Shown here: piece after piece, positions 23,262-34,500 of the stretch
How the letters are laid out: each line of letters opens with the position of its first letter
How positions within the stretch are numbered: the first letter of the stretch is position 1
From: Cellulophaga sp. 20_2_10
Lineage (GTDB): Bacteria; Bacteroidota; Bacteroidia; Flavobacteriales; Flavobacteriaceae
Length of the DNA stretch: 64,000 nucleotides
Direction: 5' to 3'
Assembly: GCF_023476645.1 (NCBI RefSeq)
Contig: NZ_JAMCOJ010000003.1
Span: 248,001-312,000 of the forward strand
Notes under the pieces: generated by a model
What the model was told of the DNA's origin: nothing
Seen by the model: the letters and a program-made list of their open reading frames with translations, nothing else
Databases searched by the model: none
Made by a program: the position numbers and the translations under genes

Positions 23262-24392
23262 TTATATCTTATTTTTATACAAGTTTTTAAACATTATAAC
23301 TTTTTGGTTCTGTGTGTTTGTTAGTTTTTTGTTTGATAGAAACCAATACACACGTCTTGCTGTTAAAAAATCTGCGTTTAATAAAGGAATTAGATTGTTT
23401 GCCGTTTGTTCTGAAAAATGCTTTTTATCTTCAAGCATATTTAGTAAAGCGACTACTTCTTGGTAAGATTGTAATGTATTGGCATAACTGCTAATACGAT
23501 CTAAATAAAGGGGAGTTGTAGGACTGTCTGTTTTTGCAATAGATTTTAATGCAGCTATTTTTTGCTCTACATTCCCTTGGTAAAACAATTTTTTTATATA
23601 CTTTAAATAGTCCTTTTCTGTTGCCGTTTCTAAGTAATTAATTGTCGGTTTTGTTGGACTTTTTTTGCTTTTAAGAGTTTTAAAAATGGCTTCTAAATAT
23701 TTTTTTTGATATAAATTTCTCTGTGTAAGTTGCTCTAAGGCTAAAGTGTAATGTGTGGTACTCTTTGTGTTTATAAAAACAATTAATTGTTTATTGGTAG
23801 CAGTAGTAGCTGTTAGTTGCTTTATTATTGGTGTTATTTCTCCGTTAGCCCAATGCCAAAGTGTAAAACAAGTTAGTGCAGCCCCCGGTACAGTATCTTC
23901 AGGATCTAATTCTAAAGCCGTGGCACCAGATATGGCATCTACGTTATCTGCTATTTCATTTTTTACGGTGAGTATATCTTCTATATACACCTCTTTAAAA
24001 GGCGAATTTTTATTTTGAAGTATAGTATGTAGTTTTTTGTAATCTTCTGTTGCAAATACATCTGCTTCATACTTTTCTAAAGTTGCTCCTTGTTCTAAAG
24101 TGTACCGTTGGTATTCTCCTATTTCATTCCAATACAAACGTACAGGAATTATTTTACATACATTTTCTAAGCATATTACAGATTCTACGTCCATAAAATA
24201 TCCTGTAGTAAAACCAGTCTTATCTTTTACTTGCGTTAATAACGCCTTAACCGGCATTTTTTCACCAGGATGATGTAGTACAACCTTATGTTCTATGTTG
24301 TTATCGTTATCTTGATAACTGTGATTTTCTTTTTGCAAAATAGACAAAAAGAAAATCACAATACACATATGTATGTTTAGTTTGCCTAGCAT
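23262..24392 (-). CDS. Exported protein with SGAT flavin-like motif and helical repeats
   Basis: The start at 24392 leaves a 2-bp gap after the FAD oxidoreductase gene and preserves a hydrophobic signal (MLGKLNIHMCIVIFFLSILQ). An ATG at 24407 would overlap. The N-terminal half ends with VDAISGATALELD (Thr at about residue 158), which matches the S/T-G-A-T motif where FMN-binding-domain proteins are covalently flavinylated by ApbE. Before it come ICLENVCKIIPVRLYW and a YxxDVFATEDYKKLH segment. The C-terminal half is helical and HEAT-like (LKSIAKTDSPTTPLYLDRIS). Transcribed with the FAD oxidoreductase and a sulfatase, it may be an electron-transfer partner. The FMN assignment is tentative. Confidence 0.55.
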   Translation of the reverse strand: MLGKLNIHMCIVIFFLSILQKENHSYQDNDNNIEHKVVLHHPGEKMPVKALLTQVKDKTGFTTGYFMDVESVICLENVCKIIPVRLYWNEIGEYQRYTLEQGATLEKYEADVFATEDYKKLHTILQNKNSPFKEVYIEDILTVKNEIADNVDAISGATALELDPEDTVPGAALTCFTLWHWANGEITPIIKQLTATTATNKQLIVFINTKSTTHYTLALEQLTQRNLYQKKYLEAIFKTLKSKKSPTKPTINYLETATEKDYLKYIKKLFYQGNVEQKIAALKSIAKTDSPTTPLYLDRISSYANTLQSYQEVVALLNMLEDKKHFSEQTANNLIPLLNADFLTARRVYWFLSNKKLTNTQNQKVIMFKNLYKNKI

Positions 24393-24394
24393 AA

Positions 24395-26320
24395 TTAGGC
24401 GTAACAACGAACCTCAAATAACTTTACGTCTTTGGCTCCGTAGGTTTCTGTTATTGTTATTTTAATGGCCGTTACTTTGGTGCTTAAAAACTGAAATTTA
24501 ATTAATCTTGTTTTGTTTAATTCTATAGTGCCTAAGTCTTTCCAGGTTCCGTTTACTCGTCCTTGTATACGAACTGCTTTTACCATTTCTTTTGGTACTC
24601 CATTTGCGTATAGCTTATCATTTCTACTGTCTTTACGCATCATTATATTACGTTTTACATTAGTATCGCACTTTAATTCTACCGCAGAAACCATTATTGG
24701 TGTGTCCCATTCTAGCTGCAATTCTGCAGGTAAACCTTTAGACATCCAATGGTTTATTTGGCCATCTATATCTCTGGATATTCCGTTAGTAAGTAGTTTT
24801 ACATCACCGGAAGAAGTTGTAGAGGCAAAAATTAAATTTACTTTTTTAGCTAAATCATTAGGGTCGTTTGCAGGTCTTTTAGGGATGTAAACATCGTCTC
24901 TTAATAATTGTTCTTGTAACTCATTTATGTGTTTTTTACCAACCTCTTTTGGTGTTACATTTTTTTTGATGCAAATAGCTGCTGCGGTCCCTACCGCCTG
25001 ACCTTGCAATGCACAAGTGGCCATAATTCTTGATGATGATAATGCAATGTGAGTTTGACTAGCATTACGCCCTGCAAACATTAAATTAGAAATGTTTTTA
25101 GAGTATAAACTTCTAAAAGGGAATTCATAAATATCATCAAAATGATGATGAAAATACGTGGGTTGTTTACTAATGCTATCTATACCTCCTGGAACATGCT
25201 CATCTATGGGCCACCCGCCATAAGCAATTGCATCGGGGTAGTGTTTGTGTTCTGTTAAATCTTTTTCAGATACAATGTAGTCTCCCATAAATCGACGAGA
25301 TTCTCTACGACAAGGCAAAGAACCTACCCAGTCTAATGCTAAGTTTTCTGCTTCTGGAAATTTACCCGAGTTTTTTATAAAATCCCAAACACCATGTAAA
25401 TACCCCATTAATCGATGTCTGTTTTCTTCAAAACCTGCAATAATATCATCGTCACTACCTAACTCAATCCACCAAATTCCGTCTTGGAAACCTGCAAATT
25501 TTCGTTTAGGATGTGCCCTCTCAAAATCATACTTTATAGCAAAAGAAGGTGCAGTATACTTCATAGGTCTGCCCATATCTTTAGAAGACATAAGTAGGGT
25601 AGCACCCATTTGCCAACCGTCGGCAATTTTTGGGGCATAAGATTCATTAAATTCTGATGCAGCTTCTCTCCCTGTTCTGTATTCGGCTCCTGCAGTTGCT
25701 GCTAATAAGCCATCGCCAGAGCAGTCTATAAAAATTGGAGCATTTAATGTGTATAACATTTCTGTTGTAGCTTGCCAACACAGTGCAGATTTAATTTTAG
25801 AGCCAGACATAACGGCTTCTATGGCTTGCGTATTTAGCATTAATGTTAAGTTGGGTTCACGAACCACATACTCATACAAAACGTGATCAAAAACAGGAAA
25901 AGCTTCTTGCTCGTTATCAAACCTATTTAAAAGTAGCATTTCCTCAATAATGCCAGTTTCTCTTTCTGCTTTACCGCTATTTAATCTGTTTACACCATTT
26001 AAATGCACGCGCATTTCGCTAGAAGCATTTCCGCCTAAAACAGGTCTGTCTTGTACTAAAACAGTTTTAGATCCATTTCGGGCAGATGAAACCGCAGCAC
26101 TAATACCAGCTGCGCCGCCTCCAATTACTACAACATCATAGTCAGCTGTTTTTTTACGGTTTGGTATTCCCGTTTTTCCACTGCCTAAATTGTACCATTT
26201 GTCTGTGTCTCTGTTGTAAATAATATCTTTTGGTCCTGCGTGGGCGGTTGTGATCATAGGTATAACACTTGCAGCAACTGCTGCTTTAGTACCTTTTTTA
26301 AAAAAATCTCTTCTTTCCAT
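24395..26320 (-). CDS. Tat-targeted FAD-dependent oxidoreductase
   Basis: The start is set at 26320. The protein then begins MERRDFFKKGTKAAVAASVI, a twin-arginine signal, whereas the ATG at 26383 would bury it and overlap the upstream sulfatase. A Rossmann FAD site follows (VVVIGGGAAGISAAVSSARNG) with VLVQDRPVLGGNASSEMRVH. The segment NLMFAGRNASQTHIALSSSR with GQAVGTAAAICIKK is the C-terminal signature of the PF12831-type FAD oxidoreductase family. The last 140 residues form a beta-rich discoidin-like domain, plausibly carbohydrate binding. Export folded with FAD fits the Tat route. Located after an S1_7-like sulfatase. Substrate unknown, perhaps a sugar or oligosaccharide. Confidence 0.75.
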   Translation of the reverse strand: MERRDFFKKGTKAAVAASVIPMITTAHAGPKDIIYNRDTDKWYNLGSGKTGIPNRKKTADYDVVVIGGGAAGISAAVSSARNGSKTVLVQDRPVLGGNASSEMRVHLNGVNRLNSGKAERETGIIEEMLLLNRFDNEQEAFPVFDHVLYEYVVREPNLTLMLNTQAIEAVMSGSKIKSALCWQATTEMLYTLNAPIFIDCSGDGLLAATAGAEYRTGREAASEFNESYAPKIADGWQMGATLLMSSKDMGRPMKYTAPSFAIKYDFERAHPKRKFAGFQDGIWWIELGSDDDIIAGFEENRHRLMGYLHGVWDFIKNSGKFPEAENLALDWVGSLPCRRESRRFMGDYIVSEKDLTEHKHYPDAIAYGGWPIDEHVPGGIDSISKQPTYFHHHFDDIYEFPFRSLYSKNISNLMFAGRNASQTHIALSSSRIMATCALQGQAVGTAAAICIKKNVTPKEVGKKHINELQEQLLRDDVYIPKRPANDPNDLAKKVNLIFASTTSSGDVKLLTNGISRDIDGQINHWMSKGLPAELQLEWDTPIMVSAVELKCDTNVKRNIMMRKDSRNDKLYANGVPKEMVKAVRIQGRVNGTWKDLGTIELNKTRLIKFQFLSTKVTAIKITITETYGAKDVKLFEVRCYA

Positions 26321-26376
26321 AGTATTGTATTTTGTAAATGGTTTGCTTGGCTTTATTTGTTTTTTGGCACGTTTCC

Positions 26377-27978
26377 TTACCATCCTCTATTAAATTGTAA
26401 CATTAATTTTTTTACTAATTTGGGTTTTGTGCTAGCAATATTTATAGTTTCTGATGGGTCTAATTTGTGATTGTATAATTCTATAAAAAGAGGATTTTTT
26501 TTAGGCTCATTTCTATCTTTCCATACAATTAAGCGGTACTGTTTTGTGCGCATAGCATACCCCATAAGTGTGTTTTCAAACAATTCTCTATTCCAGTTAT
26601 TTTTTTGTTGATGAATTATTCTGTCTTCTACATCTTTAATTAGCGGTCCAAAAAAAGTTTCTCTCATCGCTGGGCGTAGTGGGTAAGCTCCCCATTCTCT
26701 TAGGGCTGGTGTAGGAAACTGACTAAAAGCAGCAGTTTTCCATTTTTTAGAAGGGTTTTCTACTAGTGGTTTAAAGTTTTGGCCTTCTACATAATCTGGC
26801 ACTGGTATATTTGCATAGTTGCATAAGGTTGGGTAAATATCTACTAACTCTACTAGAGCATTGGTTTTTTTACCTCGACTTTTTTTAGGCATATTTGGAG
26901 TCCAAATTACTAAAGGTACGCGAGTAGCAATTTCATAATTGGTAGCTTTGCCCCAAATTCCCATATCACCTAAATGGTAGCCGTGATCACTCCAAAGGAT
27001 TATAATGGTATTGTCTCTTAACCCTTCTTTTTCTAGCTCATCTATAATTTTTCCTATTTGGGCGTCTACATAACTTACGCAAGCCAAATATGCTCGTTTT
27101 AATGAAATAGATAAAGTTGTATCTATTTCTCCTTCTTTTGGAATTCCGTATCTAGTTCTAAGTTCAAAAGAAGCGTGTAGCCCCATTTCTGCACCTCCTT
27201 GGGGGCCTTCTTTTTCTAATGCTAACTTTATTTTATCAGCACTGTATAAGTCCCAGTATTTTTTTGGTGATGTCCAATTTAAATGTGGCTTATTAAATCC
27301 TAGTCCTATAAAAAAAGGTTTGTCACTATTTGCATTCATTTCTTTTATGGTGGCGATCGCTAATTCGGTATTATATCCATCTAAATATTCATTGTCTGCT
27401 ACATCTGCGTTTTCATAAGCTGGCCCCATTGCTAATCCGTATTTGGCAACTTCACCATATTTGGCAATCATTTTAGCTCTTTGTTCTTTTTTATTTTCAT
27501 TATTTTCTGCTAGAGCAAAACCGCCAGGTCTTTTAATGTTTTTTGCAAGCATACTATCTATTGCAGGCTGTCTGCTCCATGATAAGTCATCGTCTAGATC
27601 GCCATGATGAAAAATTTTGCCACAATACACAGTTTCGTAGCCGTTATTTTTAAATTGTTGTGGTAACGTAATTACATCTGGATTTACATCTCTAAATTTT
27701 ATGTAGTTATGATAAATACCACTTGTCTCTGGCCGTATGCCTGTTAGTAAGCTTGCTCTAGATGGTCCGCATATAGCTTGTTGGCAATACGCATTGTTAA
27801 AAAGTAAACCCTGACTTGCCAACTTGTCTATATTAGGGGTTATAGCAATGTTAGATCCATAGCATCCTAACTCTGGTCTTAAGTCATCTACTGAAATAAA
27901 AAGGATGTTCGGTTTTTTTTGAGAATAACAGCTAGTAGTTATCAAAATAAAGCAGATTACTTTAATTAGCTTTTTCAT
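26377..27978 (-). CDS. S1-family sulfatase (iduronate-2-sulfatase-like, probable S1_7)
   Basis: The 533-residue protein has a signal or lipoprotein N-terminus (ILITTSCYSQ) and the formylglycine motif C-G-P-S-R at Cys70, with SVDDLRPELGCYG metal ligands before it and LWSDHGYHLGDMGIWGK ligands at about 325-341. It is close in sequence to the sulfatase at 36658-38310 (both have AITPNID, NNAYCQ and NPDVITLP-like blocks). Such enzymes act in the periplasm after formylglycine maturation by a separate anaerobic or aerobic enzyme. It is the first gene of sulfatase, FAD oxidoreductase and SGAT protein. A carrageenan sulfate ester is inferred from context. Confidence 0.85.
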   Translation of the reverse strand: MKKLIKVICFILITTSCYSQKKPNILFISVDDLRPELGCYGSNIAITPNIDKLASQGLLFNNAYCQQAICGPSRASLLTGIRPETSGIYHNYIKFRDVNPDVITLPQQFKNNGYETVYCGKIFHHGDLDDDLSWSRQPAIDSMLAKNIKRPGGFALAENNENKKEQRAKMIAKYGEVAKYGLAMGPAYENADVADNEYLDGYNTELAIATIKEMNANSDKPFFIGLGFNKPHLNWTSPKKYWDLYSADKIKLALEKEGPQGGAEMGLHASFELRTRYGIPKEGEIDTTLSISLKRAYLACVSYVDAQIGKIIDELEKEGLRDNTIIILWSDHGYHLGDMGIWGKATNYEIATRVPLVIWTPNMPKKSRGKKTNALVELVDIYPTLCNYANIPVPDYVEGQNFKPLVENPSKKWKTAAFSQFPTPALREWGAYPLRPAMRETFFGPLIKDVEDRIIHQQKNNWNRELFENTLMGYAMRTKQYRLIVWKDRNEPKKNPLFIELYNHKLDPSETINIASTKPKLVKKLMLQFNRGW

Positions 27979-28132
27979 TTTAAATTTAGTTTTTGGATCT
28001 TCTCAAATTTAGAGTAAACTCATATTAAATAAGTGATATATGACCTTACAAAAACTTAACATTGTTATTTTAGTGCCTTTTTTTACTTAACTTTAGAATA
28101 GTTTTAATTAGAAATGAAATAACATTAAATAA

Positions 28133-29728
28133 ATGATTGTCAGATTGTTAAACTATAATTCGAAACGTGTTCTTCTTTTGTTTTTGCTTAACGTCATTGT
28201 TTTTAGCACCTTACAGGCTCAACAATTTATGTCTTTTAAAAAAGAGGCAATGCGCATAGATGATTTGTCGAGTAATAGTTTGGTTCTGCTTAAAGAGAGT
28301 TATGCTTCTTCTTTAAAAAACAAAGATTCGTCTAAGGCAGTACAAAGCCTTTTAGATTTGTGTTTTTTAGAGCGAGTTAATTTAAATTACAGTAAGGCAT
28401 TTAAGTATGCCGGCAATGCTTTGTTTATGTCAGAAGAGTTAAAAGACACTCTTTTAATGGCTAGATCTAATGAAGAAATGGGCTATTTAAATTACCTTTT
28501 TAAACAAGATGACTTAGCGGGACAAAACTTTATTACAGCGCATAATTGTTTTAAAATTTCATATCAGAAAAATCAGATTCCTTTTTCTGACTTATATAGT
28601 TCTAATTATAATTTAGCATTATACTACCAGCGAATATCTAATGAAAAATTGCTTCAAAAGTATATTTATAATTGTAAAGCAATTGCAATTAAGGCGGGTA
28701 TAGATCCTATTTATACTGTTTATTTAGATGAAAAAAGGGCATCTATTTTAGAGCAAAATAATAAAATTGATGAAGCAATAGTATTGTTAAATAATAGTAT
28801 TAATACTATAAACAAGGAGCAAAAATTAATACATAAAAGTTTTTTAATTGTGCTGTATGCTAGGTTAGGTAAAATATACAGGAATACCGATAATTTAAAA
28901 CTAGCGAAGGAAAACTACGAAAAAGCTTTAGCTATTAAAGATGTTCAGGGTGAGTTAACATTTTATAGAAGTTATGTTTTTTCTAGATATGCAGATGTTT
29001 TGTATAAACTTAAGGAGTACAAAAAGTCTTACATGAATTTAGCTGAGGCTAATACTATTAATGAACGTTACCTTAACCCAAGAAACGATAATAATCAGGG
29101 GTTTTTAACAATACACAATCATTATAAAGAACAATTAACTACGAAAAATAGGCAATTAAATATTCAAAAATTTGAATTGGCGAGTCAGACCCAAAAAATA
29201 CTTCGTTTTAGGATTTTATTTTTTGTAGTTCTATTTTTAGCGATAATAGCATTTTTGATAATTAGATCAAAAATTAGGTCTTATAAATATGAAAAAAGAC
29301 AAAAAGACTCTAAAGAACAACTGAATATAAAGAATAGTGAACTAACCATAAATACGCTGCAATTAATAGAAAGAGAGAAGGTAATAAAAGAACTAAGTGA
29401 TTACATAAAAGAAACAGTCCCTAATACTCGAACAATTTCTGTTTTAAAATCTATAGATAAGCGTTCTGTTTCTCTTTGGAAGTCTTTTAATAAAAGGTTT
29501 TTGGCTCAGAATGAGGGATTTTATGATCGCTTAAAGACTAAAGTGCCTAATTTAAGCTCTGCAGATTTAAAAATTTGTGCTTTAATTAAACTAAATTTTA
29601 GTGGAAAAGAGATGGCCTATTTGCTTGGGATATCTATCGGTAGTGTACACGTAGCAAGACATAGGTTGCGTAAAAAAATGAAAATAGAGAGAGATATTAA
29701 CTTGGTGAATTATATAAATTCTATATAG
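28133..29728 (+). CDS. TPR-containing LuxR-type transcriptional regulator
   Basis: The 531-residue protein has a signal or anchor N-terminus (VLLLFLLNVIVFSTLQAQ), a periplasmic TPR-like region (about 40-330), one membrane helix (about 357-377, ILFFVVLFLAIIAFLIIRS), a coiled-coil linker and a C-terminal HTH of LuxR/SpoA type (LSSADLKICALIKLNFSGKEMAYLLGIS). Bacteroidota PULs often carry such one-component TPR regulators. It is divergent from the first sulfatase (155 bp) and has its own terminator. It likely senses a periplasmic oligosaccharide or degradation signal and controls the locus. Ligand unknown. Confidence 0.8.
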   Translation: MIVRLLNYNSKRVLLLFLLNVIVFSTLQAQQFMSFKKEAMRIDDLSSNSLVLLKESYASSLKNKDSSKAVQSLLDLCFLERVNLNYSKAFKYAGNALFMSEELKDTLLMARSNEEMGYLNYLFKQDDLAGQNFITAHNCFKISYQKNQIPFSDLYSSNYNLALYYQRISNEKLLQKYIYNCKAIAIKAGIDPIYTVYLDEKRASILEQNNKIDEAIVLLNNSINTINKEQKLIHKSFLIVLYARLGKIYRNTDNLKLAKENYEKALAIKDVQGELTFYRSYVFSRYADVLYKLKEYKKSYMNLAEANTINERYLNPRNDNNQGFLTIHNHYKEQLTTKNRQLNIQKFELASQTQKILRFRILFFVVLFLAIIAFLIIRSKIRSYKYEKRQKDSKEQLNIKNSELTINTLQLIEREKVIKELSDYIKETVPNTRTISVLKSIDKRSVSLWKSFNKRFLAQNEGFYDRLKTKVPNLSSADLKICALIKLNFSGKEMAYLLGISIGSVHVARHRLRKKMKIERDINLVNYINSI

Positions 29729-29746
29729 AATAGTGTAGAAAAGCAA

Positions 29747-29773
29747 AAGAGCCGTACTATATGTACGGCTCTT
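29747..29773. terminator. Bidirectional terminator between the TPR-LuxR regulator and susD
   Basis: AAGAGCCGTAC (29747-29757), loop TATAT, GTACGGCTCTT (29763-29773), T-rich on both strands. It is placed between the convergent regulator and SusD genes, so it ends both transcripts. Confidence 0.9.
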
Positions 29774-29827
29774 TTTACTTGCAAATAAACTAACTCAAAC
29801 AATTGTAAACTAAACGAACTTGTGTTA

Positions 29828-31564
29828 TTAATAGCCAAAGTTTTGAGACATTGTTGGTGCCTTTTCTACTTCAGAAGCAGGTAGTGGCAGGTAGTAATGT
29901 TGTGTTAACCATGGTCTTTCTACTACAGTAACTTCTTGGCTAATTTCTGTGCCATCTATAGCTTTATTCCATTCTAGGCCTTTAACATTAAATCCTAAAT
30001 GACTTTCATTCATCCATCTTCTTTCATCAAAAAAGTTATGCCCTTCAAAACAAAGTTCTATACGTCTTTCTCTTTTTATAGCTTCTAATAAATCTGTTCC
30101 AGAAGCAGTTATTGTTGGCTGTAAAGCTCTGCTAGAAATCTTATTTAAAAAGGTTGTTGCAACACCTTCATCACCCAAATGGTATTGTGCTTCTGCGTAG
30201 TTTAAATATATTTCTGATAATCTGTATAAAATATATGGACGCTCCGGGGATATACCTGTTAAACCGTCTACCATACCTTCTTCATTTAAAGTTCCTATAC
30301 TTTCGTCTTGAAACTTTCTAATGTTATATCCAGTTTTAGATGAATGTTGTTTGTTACCTAAACCTTCCTCTGAATCTAATCCATGTGGATTTACACTTAC
30401 GTCATCAGAATTAAAGTATTGTACCTTACGGCCTCTAAACTCTGCTCCGTTATAATTAAGATCTGCATAGTATCTCATTTCTCTACCATCATTAGGGTTG
30501 GCGGCATCAAAAGTAGCATCGTTAGTTGTGGTACCATCAGCCATATTAAACTGTAATGCAAAATTGTGTGTTGGTGCAGCTAATGCCCAACCACCGTAAC
30601 CACTAGGTGAAAAGGTCTGGTCTGGAAGCGAATTAGCATCTGTACCAAAATCATAATAAAGAGCACTATAAGGTCTGGCAAAAAGAATATCATCATTAGG
30701 AGATAAAAATAATTTTTGATATTCCGTTGCGTTTGCAACAGCGATTAAATCTCTAGCGCCAACTATATCTATTACTGCTTTTGCTGCATCGGCGGCATCT
30801 TGCCATTTGTTTGGTTTTGTGTATATATAAAGCGGATCGTTACTTGGTGCAAATGCAGGATCATGTAATTTACTAGCAGCATATAATAATGTTCTAGATT
30901 TTACTGCTAAAGCCGCTAATTTTGTAGCTCTGCCAAATTCCCCTCCAGGTCTTGTTTCTGGTAAAACTACAGCAACATCATTAAGTTCACTTACAATAAA
31001 ATCTACGCACTCTTCATAACTGTTACGCGTTAATGCAAAATCATCATCTAAGCCTAAAGCATTTTCTAAAATTGGCACACCACCATAAAAGCGAATTAAT
31101 TTACTGTAAATATTTGCACGTAAAAAACGCATTTCTGCCTTTAAAAGGGTTACAGTCTCTGGGTCTTTTTCCATTGCAGCACTATCATCTACTTTGTCTA
31201 AAAACTCATTAGCTAAACGTACATAATCCCAATAGTTATCCCATTTTCCGTTTAGCATACCAACAGTACCAGGCGTCATCCCTGCTCTAAGTCTAAATTG
31301 GTCTAACAGTTTAAAGTTAAAAATAGCCTCGTAAGAACCTACTTCTAAGTTAAATCTACGTCCCCACCATTGTCTTTTGTTTACGCCCCAGCTTTCTGTA
31401 CTGTTATAAACAGTGTATACTAGTCTTTCTAGTTGCTCTGGATCATTGTATATTAGATCTTCTGCAAAAGCATCTCTAGCTTCTACATCTAATACATCAT
31501 TACAACTAGATAAGCTAAATACGGCAATTGCCAATAACGCGTATATTAATTTTAAATTTTTCAT
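29828..31564 (-). CDS. SusD-like glycan-binding lipoprotein
   Basis: The 578-residue protein has a lipoprotein signal (FSLSSCND), SusD/RagB N-terminal TPR blocks with AEMRFLRANIYSKLIRFYGGVPIL, and the conserved C-terminal YRLSEIYLNYAEAQYHLG and LWRERRIELCFEGHNFFDERRW-like segments. It is the surface-exposed partner that binds oligosaccharides and closes over the SusC pore. It lies directly downstream of susC (17 bp gap), the usual order. In this locus the ligand is probably a sulfated carrageenan oligosaccharide. Confidence 0.92.
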   Translation of the reverse strand: MKNLKLIYALLAIAVFSLSSCNDVLDVEARDAFAEDLIYNDPEQLERLVYTVYNSTESWGVNKRQWWGRRFNLEVGSYEAIFNFKLLDQFRLRAGMTPGTVGMLNGKWDNYWDYVRLANEFLDKVDDSAAMEKDPETVTLLKAEMRFLRANIYSKLIRFYGGVPILENALGLDDDFALTRNSYEECVDFIVSELNDVAVVLPETRPGGEFGRATKLAALAVKSRTLLYAASKLHDPAFAPSNDPLYIYTKPNKWQDAADAAKAVIDIVGARDLIAVANATEYQKLFLSPNDDILFARPYSALYYDFGTDANSLPDQTFSPSGYGGWALAAPTHNFALQFNMADGTTTNDATFDAANPNDGREMRYYADLNYNGAEFRGRKVQYFNSDDVSVNPHGLDSEEGLGNKQHSSKTGYNIRKFQDESIGTLNEEGMVDGLTGISPERPYILYRLSEIYLNYAEAQYHLGDEGVATTFLNKISSRALQPTITASGTDLLEAIKRERRIELCFEGHNFFDERRWMNESHLGFNVKGLEWNKAIDGTEISQEVTVVERPWLTQHYYLPLPASEVEKAPTMSQNFGY

Positions 31565-31581
31565 ATCTGTATTTTTTTATA

Positions 31582-34500
31582 TTAGAAACTAAAGTTTACA
31601 CCTAACGTATATGTTTTTAAAGAAGGGTATGTACTTTCTCTAAAGTTGTTGTACCCTGTTGCTTCTGGATCTAACCCTAGTTTATGAACATCAGAGAACA
31701 TTGTAATTAGGTTAAGTCCTCTTGCAAAAACTTTTATATCACAAAATTTAATTTTGTCTTTAGGTATAGTGTAGCCAACCTCTATTTCTTTAAGTCTTAA
31801 GAATGATGCATCATGTAAGTATAAATCTGCTCCCTGAAAATTAGCAGGGTCACCACTTTGGTTTCCGCTAAATTTATCATCTTGTCCAAAAGCTCTTGGA
31901 TATTTAGAGTCTCTGTTTGTTGGTGTCCATCTTTGGTCAAATACATATTCTGGTTTAGCCCCAGTTTGGTCAAAAAACACTAACATTTTAGCTTCTGCTT
32001 GTCCTTGCAATAAAAAGCTCATATCAAAATTCTTGTATTTAAATCCTCCAAAAACACCAAATTGTATTTGTGGTATGTTAGAGCTAAAGTCACGAACTCT
32101 ATCGTTAGAATCTATTTTTCCGTTACCATCTGTATCTACATAAATAGGTTCTCCTTCTATAGTGCCATTTAATTTTACTGGTGTAGCATCTACTTGTGCT
32201 TGGTCTCTAAAAATACCCGAAGTAGGGTAGGTAATATAAGAATCTATAGAATATCCTTCTCTTTTTCTCCATTCAGGGACATCCTCTGCTTCGGCTAAAT
32301 AAACAACCTCATTTTTAGCTTTGGTAACGTTACCACCTATGTTATAACTAAAATTATCATTTACTTGTTGGCTCCAACCTAATTCTAATTCCCAACCAAA
32401 GTTGTCTACCTTACCAATATTTTCTTGTGGTAATGTTAAACCTGCTGCATCTGGTATAGCAGCTGCTCTTGTAACCAATATATCTTCTCTGTTTTGGTAG
32501 AAATAATTAAAATCACCTGTAAGTTTACTATCGAACATAGAAAAAGCCAAGCCAATATTTTTCATATAAGCTGTTTCCCAAGTAATGTCAGGGTTAGGTA
32601 CGTTGTCTGGTGAATAACCATTGTAACTAACTCCAGGTGCGCCAAATACATAGAAATTAGGATTAGCAGTATTTGTTGGTCCTCCATAATCAAAACGAGT
32701 TAAATACTGGAAAGCTCCAATACGGTCATTACCCATTTTAGCCCAAGATCCTCTTAATCTTAAATCTGTTAGCCAATCTACATTGTCTAAAAAAGATTCT
32801 TTGTTAATTGCCCATGATGCAGCAATACCAGGGAAGGTACCATATCTTTTACCAGGACCAAAGTTACTAGAACCGTCATGGCGAATTGTAAAATCTACAA
32901 AATATTTCTTTTTGTAATCGTAAGAGAAAGACCCAAAGTAGTTAACTCTTCCCCATTCTTGAGAGGTTCCAAAAGATTGTTGTCCGTCATCGCTACCAGC
33001 AAACAACTCCGTATGTTCTTTTGTTGGAAACCCTTGACGCTCTGCCCAAAACTGTCTTTGTTCAGACTGTGCTTGCTCATAACCTACAAAGGTGCTTATA
33101 GAATGGTTTTCTCCTAGTTTTTTCTTGTAATATAAAGTGGCGTTTGCTTGTACTTCATCAAACTTCCAGAAACCTTCTCTAAGTATTCTTTCTCCACCTC
33201 TTTGAGATTTACCTGTAGATGGTACGTATTCTCCTGTATCTCCTTGGTATGTGTATATTGTCCATGGGGTATACCATGATTTCTGATCGTTATTTTGTCT
33301 GCGTATACCAACAAAAGTTTTAAATGATAATCCTGGAGTTATCTTTTTTAAATCCCAGTCTAAAGAAAAACGACCGCGTAATGTGTTGTCTATTCTTTTT
33401 ACAAAACCAGATTCGTTACTAGACATTACGTATGGGTTTGCTCCGTTTTCACCACCCCATCCTGGTAACCCATTTGGGTAAATACCTACTTCTGTAGGCT
33501 CATTGGTATAAATATGCTTGTATATAAAATTGGCATCTATACCTGGTTCTTGGGTGTTTCCAAATCTTCCAGAAATATCTACACCTATTTTAATATCATC
33601 TGTAAGCTTAATATCTAAGTTAGATCTAACTTGGTTTTGTTTAAACTTTAAATCACCAGACTTAAATAAACCTACTTGCTTTATAAAATCACCACTAACA
33701 AAGTACTTTACATTTTCACTACCACCAGAGATAGAAATTGTATTTCTAGATTCTGGAGATGTTTTAGCAAAAGTTAAATCGCTCCAATCTGTACTTGGAA
33801 AGTTTATAGGGTCTGTACCTGCGGCATAATTATTTATTTGTTCTTGAGAAAAACGAGGAGCTTGTCCTAATCTGTCTGTAATTTCATTCTCGTAAATTGC
33901 ATATTGCTCAGACGACATAAGGTCTGGTCGTACAGAGAAAGACGATAAGTTGTATGATGATGAGATGTTAATTTTTGGTTTCCCTGATTTACCTCTTTTT
34001 GTTGTAACTAAAATTACACCGTTTGCTGCTCTAGCACCATAAATTGCAGCTGCACCATCTTTTAATATTGTTATAGATGCAACATCTTGTGGAGATAGTT
34101 GAGAAAAAGATCCTGATACAACACCATCTATCAATATTAATGGTGAGTTGTTGTTTAATGTAGATTTTCCTCTTATTAATAAAGATACGTCTCCTGTAGA
34201 TCCAGGATAGCCACCTCTATCGTTCACAATTAAACCAGAAACCTTACCAGCTAAAGACTTTGCTAAATCTTTGTTTGATGTTTTTTCTATGTCTTCACTT
34301 TTAATAGAACTAACAGATCCTGTAACTTCTCCCTTTTTTCTAGTTGTATATCCTAAAACTACAACCTCTTCAAGGTTTTCTGCATCTGCAGCCATTGTTA
34401 AGTTAATGGTACTTTTACTACCAACAGTTACTTCTTGTGCTTTATAACCGATATAGGTAAATACTAAAACAGTAGCATCATTATCTACTGCGATACTATA

